NCBI RefSeq assembly: GCF_003345295.1
Contig: NZ_CP031056.1
Coordinates: 992,001 to 1,056,000 of the forward strand
Source: Vibrio splendidus
GTDB lineage: Bacteria; Pseudomonadota; Gammaproteobacteria; Enterobacterales; Vibrionaceae
Reading direction: 5' to 3'
DNA length: 64,000 nt
The translations under genes and the position numbers were made by a program. Of this stretch, positions 56,926 to 64,000 are shown in pieces. How positions within the stretch are numbered: position 1 is the stretch's first letter; each line of letters begins with the position of its first letter. Under the pieces are notes generated by a model. It had not been told where the DNA came from. It saw only the letters and a program-made list of their open reading frames with translations, and ran no database searches.

Positions 56926-57822
56926 ATGTCTAAATTAAGCACTAAAATTAAAAAACAAGCAAAATCACTTCGTCTTCACGATAAGTCAATAAAACTCACA
57001 GATTATCAAAACCAGCTTGCTATTGAGAATGGGTATACAAGCTTCAAAGCATTACTCAAAATTGAAAAAACGTTTGAAACTGAAACTAAGAAAACATTTG
57101 CGCTTAAAAGTAATAGCTCATCATATTTTGTATACCCTTCGGTTGGTTCTGGCGTTGAAGTGTTCATCAGAAAAGATGGCCTGCGAGGGCTCAGGGCAAC
57201 CAGAAATTTCAAAGCAAATGAAACAATATTAGTTGATGAGTTGTTAATCGGTTACAACATATCCAAGATTCCACTTGCTGAAAAATCAGGTACTTGGGGG
57301 ATGCTATTACCCTTACTATTGCCATCTAGCACTGGTATAATTGAGCATATTATCAAAAGATACAACCTGAGAGATAGTCAACGACCAAAGTTTAATGAGT
57401 ATGATAAAGAGATCGTTGATTCATTATCGAAAAATTTGAAACATAAACCAGAATATATTCGCTACATTCACGCAATTGTAACTACGTATCACTCAACTTA
57501 CATTGTTCTAAACCCGAAAAAAACAATATCGATATTTGGGTACATATCTGCCGCAATGATGTATATGAATCACAGTTGTGATGCAAACGCTGAGGTTCAA
57601 CCATCTATAAAAGCTAACCCTTCTGCTACCGATCTAATCAGCATTTCCGATCCTATAATTATAGCAACAAAAGATATAAAACAAGGTGATGAAATTACTT
57701 GGACATACGATGATGAATATATGGGGTTACCTCTAAAAGCTAGGCAGAAGCAACTTAAAACTAGGTTTGATTTCGATTGTACGTGCAAACGTTGCTATAA
57801 AGAAAAATTCTTAATCAAATAG
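56926..57822 (+). CDS. SET-domain protein with an N-terminal helical domain
   Basis: 298 residues, AGGA six bases before the ATG. Residues 1-48 look like the helical module (LTDYQNQLAIENGYTSFKALLKI) seen at the start of some plasmid-borne proteins. The SET domain follows: GLRGLRATRNFKANETIL (86-103), a long insert, NHSCDAN (215-221), GDEITWTYDDEY (254-265), and a post-SET CTCKRC (285-290) that could bind zinc. SET enzymes methylate lysines using S-adenosylmethionine; SMYD-like forms are uncommon in bacteria. Target unknown. Confidence 0.82.
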   Translation: MSKLSTKIKKQAKSLRLHDKSIKLTDYQNQLAIENGYTSFKALLKIEKTFETETKKTFALKSNSSSYFVYPSVGSGVEVFIRKDGLRGLRATRNFKANETILVDELLIGYNISKIPLAEKSGTWGMLLPLLLPSSTGIIEHIIKRYNLRDSQRPKFNEYDKEIVDSLSKNLKHKPEYIRYIHAIVTTYHSTYIVLNPKKTISIFGYISAAMMYMNHSCDANAEVQPSIKANPSATDLISISDPIIIATKDIKQGDEITWTYDDEYMGLPLKARQKQLKTRFDFDCTCKRCYKEKFLIK

Positions 57823-58499
57823 GACATCTCTAATCCGAATTATTATTATCGAAAGTCGAATCGGGCATGGTTCAGTAATAAATCACCAACTGGTTCGACT
57901 CAATTTTTTTGATTGAATAGTTTGTCTTGACAGCATGTTGTTAGACATAAAATAAATGCAAACTATTGCATTTAAAGGTTTGTTCATTTAAACGTCGTGT
58001 AATGAGTAAGAATTAAATTTATCGAGAGTTAGAGCGCCAAATGACGAAGTCTCTGAACTGTGTTTAAATACTGAGAGGGCTGTCACGGGTTGGGATGAAG
58101 GAAACCAATACCTCCTAAGTATAAAAGGCTTATGCGTATGGCAAAAGGTCGGGAACTCAACGTAAGTGATGATTAGGAACAGCTCAAAATGTTTACGACC
58201 TTATGGAGCTACTGACAGGTCAAGTGATGAGGCCACAGAAAATATTAGCAGGGATTGCTCTATTGGGGATTCAATATGAGCAAGAGATCAAGACTTCTAC
58301 TCATTTACTTGGACTTACTAGAGCGATAGCCAACATCAAAATTGGGATGAGAAAAGCATGGCTTTTTTGATCTAGGCTCAAAGCTTTATAGATGCCAATT
58401 AACGAGACCTGATACTTGTTGATATGGTGGTTGCGGCTGGAATGATGAAAAACCTTGTTTAAGTGTCCAGTCATCCTTTTAGTCATATCAAGGAGAAGA
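57823..58499 (+). other. Non-coding stretch, possibly a degraded structured RNA
   Basis: About 680 bases with no convincing ORF. The part 58025-58200 has features of a structured RNA or group II intron domain I: GAGCGCCAAATGACGAAGTC near its start, GGTTGGGATGAAGGAAACC (a stable hairpin), and a CAACGTAAG motif near 58160. No domain V hairpin or reverse transcriptase is present, so at best this is a remnant. Low confidence. Confidence 0.25.
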
Positions 58500-58532
58500 A
58501 GCCGAACCTTTTTCGAGAGGGTTCGGCTTTTT
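58500..58532. terminator. Terminator after kwaB
   Basis: AGCCGAACC / GGTTCGGCT stem with a 9-13-base loop and TTTTT on the plus-strand side; on the minus strand a weaker TTCTTC follows. It lies 6 bases past the kwaB stop. Confidence 0.7.
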
Positions 58533-58537
58533 ACTGG

Positions 58538-59506
58538 CTAAGAGTTCTTAACTCGATCTTTAGTCCTTGCAATGTAATCTGCGTTAGTTAGATCGGAACG
58601 TAAGAAATCATCATCTAGCAGTTCAAGGAACTGCTTACATCGACCTACAGTATCAAGTTTAAAGCCGTTGTCATTGTCGTTAACAGACATGCTCAAAGAC
58701 TTGAAGTGAGGTTTCTTTTTCGTAAACTCGATGATTTTTTCATGAGGTACGTTTTCATTTAATACCGCAGAGTTTCGATAAACTTTAACTAGTTTACGTG
58801 CGAACGATGTCTCTTTCTTGATTCTATCATTGAACATAGTTAAGTCTTCGACTAGACCCGTTGTATCCAGCTTTTTCGAATACAATTCAGCTCGGCTATG
58901 AATAGCGTTTTTGAAGCCAAGCCTGGTTTCTAACGTGTTAACATTCTCAATCAGGTAGTGCTTTCCAGTTTGCATAAATACAAAGTTAGCGTTCAACTTT
59001 AGGATATCTTCTTCTAATTCCACTAAACGAGATTGTAGGCTAGTGAGGTTTAGAAACCCTTTGTCAGGGCCGATAATAGATACTGGGAAGATGTGCTGAT
59101 AGAAGGCCATTTTTGCTGAGGTAACTGAGCTTTGGAGTAAAACGATTACAGCCTTTAATTCGTTTAGACGACTATTACCTAAGCGAAAAACTGGAACATT
59201 ATCAGTTGGCAGGAACTGCAACACTTTTTGGGTATATTGGAATTCTAGCGGCATCTCTTGAGGAGTGAAGTCATACCTGAAGAGAGCACTCTTTCTCTCG
59301 TCATAATTCGACAGCTTTACTACTGAAAAATTTTCGTTTTCAGTATATTTTCGGTCAAATTCATTGCAAAAATCGACTTTAAAACGCCTAAGAGCATTAG
59401 AGTCGATATCGGCGTCAAAGATGTCGCCAGCGTGGGTTACAAAGTAAACCCCAATACCATCACACTCATCAATGTAATTTTTGAGTACTTTTTTTACTTG
59501 ACTCAT
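58538..59506 (-). CDS. kwaB: Kiwa defence protein KwaB-like (DUF4868)
   Basis: 322 residues, cytoplasmic. The plan fits DUF4868/KwaB: an N-terminal domain (to about 110), then VFRLGNSRLNELKAV, FYQHIFPVSI, GFLNLTSLQSRLVELEEDILKLNANFVF (fragments), KHYLIENVNTLETRLGFKNAI and a helical C-terminal half. KwaB is the effector or regulator of the two-gene Kiwa anti-phage system, acting on foreign DNA with KwaA. Its start overlaps the kwaA stop by ATGA, the order and coupling usual for Kiwa. No profile search was run. Confidence 0.75.
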   Translation of the reverse strand: MSQVKKVLKNYIDECDGIGVYFVTHAGDIFDADIDSNALRRFKVDFCNEFDRKYTENENFSVVKLSNYDERKSALFRYDFTPQEMPLEFQYTQKVLQFLPTDNVPVFRLGNSRLNELKAVIVLLQSSVTSAKMAFYQHIFPVSIIGPDKGFLNLTSLQSRLVELEEDILKLNANFVFMQTGKHYLIENVNTLETRLGFKNAIHSRAELYSKKLDTTGLVEDLTMFNDRIKKETSFARKLVKVYRNSAVLNENVPHEKIIEFTKKKPHFKSLSMSVNDNDNGFKLDTVGRCKQFLELLDDDFLRSDLTNADYIARTKDRVKNS

Positions 59507-60120
59507 TTCACTACCTTAGCAAAAAATACGTTGTCTGAAATTAACTTGTACTTAATTGATTGTTTATTAATGATTTTATCTGTTGATATTATAATGACAG
59601 ATTCATACAACCCATGACTGTCAGATAAATCGGCTTTGTACAACCGATATCCAAATAAAGCTAATGTAGGGTTCGCGTAATACTTATCAGTTTTTATGAA
59701 AATCATACCTATGATGATAATCAAGATAAGGTAAGCGATTAGCTTTTTAGGGTCATCAAATGAGAAACCAAAAAACGGGATAATGTAAGTTGCGAGAAAA
59801 GTCAGGTGTTCATAATCTTCGCTTTTAACATTGCAAACCCGAACTGTTTTTCCAACGCCACCTTCAAGCATGTACTCGAACTGGCGCTTGATAATCAGTG
59901 AGCCTAAGAAGCAGAAAAGCATTAGAACAGCTAGCCAATTGGTTTTGTACATTAACCAAATATTAGAAAGGCTGATACTTACTATTTTCTCAAAATTGCA
60001 CGGTTCAGTGCCACATACCTGAAAGGATTCGCTTGGCATCTTCAATGACATTATCAATATAATTGGAAATAATATTCCCAACGACAAAATGTATAGTTTA
60101 ACTTTTTCTTTTGTGTTCAT
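59503..60120 (-). CDS. kwaA: Kiwa defence protein KwaA-like membrane sensor
   Basis: 205 residues with four hydrophobic helices (about 9-25, 61-78, 105-121, 127-144) and a soluble C-terminal part. Size, helix number and a downstream KwaB-like gene match KwaA, an inner-membrane sensor of phage attack. Two cysteines (QVCGTEPC) in the first external loop could form a disulfide. AAGAGG seven bases before the ATG. Confidence 0.75.
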   Translation of the reverse strand: MNTKEKVKLYILSLGILFPIILIMSLKMPSESFQVCGTEPCNFEKIVSISLSNIWLMYKTNWLAVLMLFCFLGSLIIKRQFEYMLEGGVGKTVRVCNVKSEDYEHLTFLATYIIPFFGFSFDDPKKLIAYLILIIIIGMIFIKTDKYYANPTLALFGYRLYKADLSDSHGLYESVIIISTDKIINKQSIKYKLISDNVFFAKVVK

Positions 60121-60718
60121 AAGTTAGCCTCTTGAGAAGAGTTGTCCAACCCACAATGTCGCCATATTGTGCATCTGTAACCATACAAATGTCCATACAT
60201 ATCTTATAGTTAGGGTAAATAAGTAGTAACACTGTTTTTATATACAGCAAGTATACCATCTGTGATCAATTTTGGTGAGAATGGTCGATACTTTTCAATC
60301 TTGATTAGTTTGTTAAGGCCGCTGTAGAGCATTGATGGATATCGGTTAGGTCGAACAACCGTGATACAACACGTGGATTTACAACAAACAGCATTGGAAG
60401 AATTGATAACTTTTAGTAGGGGAAAAGCTCATAAAAAGGATGTGAATGAGCAAGATTCTTATCCAACAATGGGGCACTTTCGAGCTAGAAAGTGCCAAGG
60501 ATAGAAATTAAAACTAAGAAACGCTTGGACAAAAGTCTGCCAGCGGCTTTCCTAAATTTGCGATTCATGGGTAACTACTGGTATGGGAAGTTGCTTGATT
60601 CGGTTCCCCGTTTTGATAGTGAAGATCAGAACGGTGGAGGTGTTCAGCCTTACAGTGTTAATAGAGGTACATTCAACTAAATAATATAAAACATACCAAA
60701 CGTTAACCAGTAATACTA
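60121..60718. other. Non-coding region with a palindrome at 60473-60496
   Basis: About 600 bases. The palindrome GGCACTTTC-GAGCTA-GAAAGTGCC is perfect over 9 bases per arm. A 62-codon frame at 60492-60680 overlaps it and has no ribosome site; I do not call it. Confidence 0.4.
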
Positions 60719-61621
60719 TCAGTCATCAGACCTGAGTATATTATTAAGCCATGCAACAATATTTAGACCTACTACTTGACTGTTTACGAGGTGGCTATGA
60801 TTAACATATTTATAATCAGAGTATTTATTTTGGTGCATGCTCAATGGGTGAGGTTCAATTTTTAAGTTTGAAAATGGGGTTGAGCTATCTTCTAAAACCA
60901 ATCCATCATTTTCACTTTTGAGCTGCTTTTGAATGTACTTGTTTGCCGCATAGTTTAATATTTGGTTACTGCCAACTTCTAAATATCGACGTCCTCCTGA
61001 AATACTAAGAATTGGTAATTCCTTCAACTCGTCGGCTTTTTGTGTCAAAGAGTCAAGTAAGCCAATGTTATTGTAGTTATCTACCCCCATTAACTCTTTA
61101 GCTGAGCAACTATCAGGTCTGTAACTTGTTGAGCTTCCAGATAAATATTCACCTGCATTTATCAAGTGTTGCATTACTTTAGCATCGGTTAATGTACCTT
61201 GATGAGGGGTTCCTATCGTTACTAACGAAGACACAAAACACTTAGCTTCCGTCAATAAATACAAGCTTTTTCCAACAAGTCCTCCCATGCTATGACATAT
61301 AAGACTAACTTTGTTACTTTCTAGATCGCCATCTGTATTTCTATTAAGTAGAACTAATCTTTCAGCCAAACTCTCAGCAGCCCGTAAAACCCCATTAAGT
61401 GAATAGTAATTATAAATGAGGACGTTGTAACCATACTCTATTAATTCGGTTGCTAAAGACTCGAGGTAATCTCCATGCGCAGTGAACCCGTGAATGAGAA
61501 TTACAGTTTTATCAGTTTGAAAGTCAGAAGACTTGGCTCGTGCCTTACCATCGAACCGAATTAACTCATCACCTTGTCGGGCATACTCGGTTATAGAGTG
61601 ACCGCTATCATTTTTACTCAT
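60719..61621 (-). CDS. Alpha/beta hydrolase (lipase-like) paired with an S1 paralog
   Basis: 300 residues, no signal peptide. Hydrolase motifs: VILIHGFTAHGDY (oxyanion loop), nucleophile box CHSMGG (Ser111), TIGTPHQGT, a likely Asp in ENDGLV and His in NHSHLV. PGAP1/DUF676-type lipases look like this. Being cytoplasmic, it could attack membrane lipids from inside or cleave another ester. Its start overlaps the end of the upstream S1-like gene by eight bases, so the two proteins are made together. A palindrome region follows. Confidence 0.78.
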   Translation of the reverse strand: MSKNDSGHSITEYARQGDELIRFDGKARAKSSDFQTDKTVILIHGFTAHGDYLESLATELIEYGYNVLIYNYYSLNGVLRAAESLAERLVLLNRNTDGDLESNKVSLICHSMGGLVGKSLYLLTEAKCFVSSLVTIGTPHQGTLTDAKVMQHLINAGEYLSGSSTSYRPDSCSAKELMGVDNYNNIGLLDSLTQKADELKELPILSISGGRRYLEVGSNQILNYAANKYIQKQLKSENDGLVLEDSSTPFSNLKIEPHPLSMHQNKYSDYKYVNHSHLVNSQVVGLNIVAWLNNILRSDD

Positions 61622-63416
61622 TTATTACCCCAAAAATGGCTACCAAATACTCAAACTTTGAGACTATTATTTTGTCAGCATCAATATTCAATCCATGGCT
61701 TTGAATTTCGTTTGCATCAACATCACTAACTGCACTGGAATCAAGTGGATCTAAAAGACTCATATTATTAGTAAAAACTTCAATGCTATTATTTTCTTTT
61801 CTGATCTCAAAACCATAAGAGCGAATTGTCTTACTTGTACTGTAACCAGCTAGGACACTTAACTTAACGTCTTCACCAAGTCGTGGCTCGACTGAAAGTT
61901 TTACAGAGAACTCTTTATCTAAGAAGGCTGTTAAAGACTGTAGTGTATACTTTTCATTACAAACAATTTTTGCTTTACAAATGTTGGTAGCGATAGAGGT
62001 TTCTATCGGTTTCAAAAAGGAGAACTCAGACGTGTCGGATAAAGATGCTAGATATTCTTCTTCAATATAAACACCTTTAATTCGCGATGCTTTTATCTCC
62101 AGATTAACACCTAAAGAAATACGTTCGCGAGCGGCATCAACTGATAGAATAAAAGTTGATATCTCGTCACCTTTGTTGTAGTTAGGAATAGCTCCTTCGC
62201 TAGTTGCGTCGCAAGAAATGTCAGATAGGTGTACTAGACCCTCGATGCCACCTTCTAGACCGATTAACATACCATAATCAGTGATAGACTTGATCTTACC
62301 CGTAACTTTGTCGCCTTTAACATGCGTTTTTGCAAATGAGTCCCATGGATTAGTTTTACACTGTTTCAGACCTAGAGAGATACGACGACGTTCTTCGTCG
62401 ATTTCGAGAACCATAACCTCAACTTCGTCGCCAACATTAACAACTTTAGAAGGGTGGATGTTCTTGTTAGTCCAATCCATTTCAGAAACGTGTACTAGAC
62501 CTTCAACGCCTTCTTCGATTTCAATGAAGCAGCCGTAGTCAGTTAGGTTCGTAACACGACCAGAAAGCTTGTGACCTTCTGGGTAGCACTTAGCTATTGC
62601 TATCCATGGATCTTCGCCTAGTTGCTTAAGACCTAGTGAAACACAAGTGCGCTCACGATCGAACTTAAGAACTTTAACTAGGATTTCGTCACCAATGTTA
62701 ACGAACTCTGATGGGTGCTTAACGCGCTTCCAAGCCATATCTGTGATATGTAGAAGACCGTCAACACCGCCAAGGTCAACGAATGCACCGTAGTCAGTCA
62801 GGTTCTTAACGATACCTTTAACTTCAATACCTTCTTTTAGAGTTTCAAGAAGTTCGTCACGCTTAACACTGTTTTCAGATTCGATAACAGCACGACGAGA
62901 AACAACAACATCATTACGCTTCTGGTCTAGCTTGATTACTTTGAACTCTAGCTCTTTGTTTTCTAGGTGAGCAGTGTCGCGGATAGGACGTACGTCTACC
63001 AGAGAACCAGGAAGATATGCATGGATACCATTAAGTTCAACAGTGAAACCGCCTTTAACTTTAGCACTGATGATACCAACAACAGTTTCACCTTCTTCGT
63101 GAGCTTTCTCAAGAACGATCCAAGCTTCCTGACGCTTCGCTTTCTCTATATAAAGCTGAGTTGCATCGAAACCGTCTTCAACAGCGTCTACCGCTACTTC
63201 AACTTCAGATCCAACTGCAACTTCAAGTTCGCCAGCAGCGTTCATGAACCGTTCAGCAGGGATAATAGATTCAGACTTAAGACCAGCGTCAACAAGAACG
63301 AAACCGTTCTCGATAGCAACTACAATACCTTTGACGATAATGTTAAGTTGGATGGACGTACCTTGAGTAGGCCGACCTAGTTGTTCTAAATGTCTAATTC
63401 TTTTTAGAGTAGGCAA
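61614..63416 (-). CDS. Chimeric ribosomal protein S1 paralog with a novel C-terminal domain
   Basis: 600 residues from a TTG at 63416 (GAGGT about nine bases upstream). Residues 26-436 follow housekeeping S1 domains 1-5 closely (for example GLLHITDMAWKRVKHPSE and GLVHVSEMDWTNKNIHPS). Two differences: the first ~25 residues (MPTLKRIRHLEQLGRPTQGT) do not match the S1 N-terminal segment that docks on protein S2, and domain 6 is replaced by about 160 unfamiliar residues (440-600). The C-terminal part is visibly richer in A/T than the S1 part. It is not the normal rpsA, which lies elsewhere in vibrios. See findings. Confidence 0.85.
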   Translation of the reverse strand: MPTLKRIRHLEQLGRPTQGTSIQLNIIVKGIVVAIENGFVLVDAGLKSESIIPAERFMNAAGELEVAVGSEVEVAVDAVEDGFDATQLYIEKAKRQEAWIVLEKAHEEGETVVGIISAKVKGGFTVELNGIHAYLPGSLVDVRPIRDTAHLENKELEFKVIKLDQKRNDVVVSRRAVIESENSVKRDELLETLKEGIEVKGIVKNLTDYGAFVDLGGVDGLLHITDMAWKRVKHPSEFVNIGDEILVKVLKFDRERTCVSLGLKQLGEDPWIAIAKCYPEGHKLSGRVTNLTDYGCFIEIEEGVEGLVHVSEMDWTNKNIHPSKVVNVGDEVEVMVLEIDEERRRISLGLKQCKTNPWDSFAKTHVKGDKVTGKIKSITDYGMLIGLEGGIEGLVHLSDISCDATSEGAIPNYNKGDEISTFILSVDAARERISLGVNLEIKASRIKGVYIEEEYLASLSDTSEFSFLKPIETSIATNICKAKIVCNEKYTLQSLTAFLDKEFSVKLSVEPRLGEDVKLSVLAGYSTSKTIRSYGFEIRKENNSIEVFTNNMSLLDPLDSSAVSDVDANEIQSHGLNIDADKIIVSKFEYLVAIFGVINE

Positions 63417-63604
63417 AATATAGTACCTCGTAACAATGACAGCTTGAGAGTAGTGCTAGCATAAGCTTGCAGGGCAACTGGTTACAACCCTTTAATAAAG
63501 TAACATGAATCAAGTAGGCTCTCAGGCCTGATGTCACTCCACATTGCATTCATTAGAAAAAGTAGGCCAAGTATTTATCTTTGAAAAGATCAGGAATAAA
63601 AACT

Positions 63605-63647
63605 CTAGCTTGATGTATGGAATCCACTCCCTCCTTTGCCAAGCTAG
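63605..63647 (+). ncRNA. Possible bridge-RNA segment of the IS110 element
   Basis: Inverted repeat CTAGCTTG (63605-63612) / CAAGCTAG (63640-63647) with a 27-base loop in the non-coding DNA directly before the IS110 transposase. IS110-family elements encode a structured bridge RNA in the non-coding end next to the recombinase. The extent and both target-binding loops cannot be fixed by eye; the element's left end probably lies within 63420-63600. Confidence 0.4.
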
Positions 63648-63682
63648 ACTTAGGAGAATGAGATAAATACGAGGGTTCCAAT

Positions 63683-64000
63683 ATGTTGAGCAATAATATT
63701 ATCGCTATCGACCTAGCTAAAAATGTTCTACAAGTCTGTCATATCAGTGTTCATGGTGAAATGCTTTCCAATAAACCTTTAAGCCGACAAAAAACGAAAG
63801 AGTTCCTAGCTAAAGCAAAGTCATCCATTGTTGCTATGGAAGGTTGCTGTGGTTGTCACTATTGGGGGCAATTAGCTGAACAATTTGGGCATGAAGTGAG
63901 GATCATTAACCCTAAGAAAGTAAAAGGATACCTAGAGGGTCATAAAACGGATCATAACGATGCTCTCGCGATCGCTAACGCCGCAATACAAATTGGCATT
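63683..64000 (+). mobile_element. IS110-family transposase, N-terminal part (runs off window)
   Basis: The first 106 codons only; ATG with GAGGG upstream. DEDD-type recombinase features: AIDLAKNVLQVCHI (first Asp), MEGCCGCHYWGQLAEQFGHEVRIINPKKVKGYLEG (fragments: MEGCCG, VRIINPKKVK) and HKTDHNDALAIANAA (Asp pair). No frameshift in the visible part. Confidence 0.92.

Noticed and set aside
58301..58486. 61-codon minus-strand frame before the kwaB terminator
   Set aside because: Low complexity, no ribosome site, and no recognisable domain.
60492..60680. 62-codon frame MPRIEIKTKKRLDK...
   Set aside because: It starts inside a palindrome, lacks a Shine-Dalgarno and looks random after residue 25.
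50150..64000. Integron cassette array (attC sites)
   Set aside because: Genes are in both orientations with long gaps, and I found no repeated RYYYAAC/GTTRRRY-type attC elements.

Overview
The window reads as a Vibrio chromosome segment, most like the Splendidus/Harveyi-type marine vibrios. Gene content and order point this way: a phaB-phaA-phaP-phaC polyhydroxybutyrate operon, a napFDABC cluster followed by the tiny Vibrio-type TIGR02808 membrane protein and divergent from narQP, and a VolA-type lipoprotein phospholipase overlapping a FadL porin. From memory, several of these loci lie on the small chromosome of V. cholerae, so chromosome II is plausible; this was not tested.

Positions 1-50122 are mostly core or lineage-specific metabolism. 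In order: start of a Tat-exported PhoX-type phosphatase (-); yggL-type gene; two spondin_N exported proteins followed by an OmpR-type regulator and sensor kinase; EamA exporter divergent from an Lrp/AsnC regulator; small exported or hypothetical proteins; the pha operon; periplasmic nitrate reductase (nap) with NarQ/NarP control; DcuC-type carrier; a ToxR/VtrA-like membrane regulator with its partner; VolA and FadL; an RND efflux pair; an outer-membrane barrel; a mannosylglycerate catabolic locus (mngR / mngA-mngB-glycerate kinase-manA); a quinol-monooxygenase-like protein; an EEP-superfamily lipoprotein; a fatty acid desaturase behind two FabR-like boxes; GNAT; GGDEF; and the YlqF/RbgA GTPase.

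Just upstream of ylqF (about 50150 onward) the character changes. Non-coding gaps become long and AT-rich, unfamiliar genes appear, and an AlpA-type excisionase/regulator, a large SF2-helicase replication-like protein and, at the right edge, an IS110-family transposase are present. I read 50150-64000 as part of an integrated genomic or defence island; neither its right end nor an integrase is in view. Cargo: a P-loop kinase with a small partner, a metallophosphoesterase, a SET-domain protein, a two-gene Kiwa-like defence system (kwaA/kwaB), and an overlapping pair made of an alpha/beta hydrolase and a chimeric ribosomal protein S1 paralog. The paralog keeps S1 domains 1-5, has a different N-terminal tip, and replaces domain 6 with an unfamiliar domain of about 160 residues. 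That pair is my best candidate for an undescribed system.

Functional connections: NarQ/NarP and FNR-like sites sit in the napF promoter next to the divergent narQ. The VtrA/VtrC-like pair sits beside lipid-acquisition genes. MngA imports and phosphorylates mannosylglycerate, MngB splits it, and the two downstream enzymes route glycerate and mannose-6-phosphate into glycolysis. All boundaries and families were judged by eye; no database search was run.
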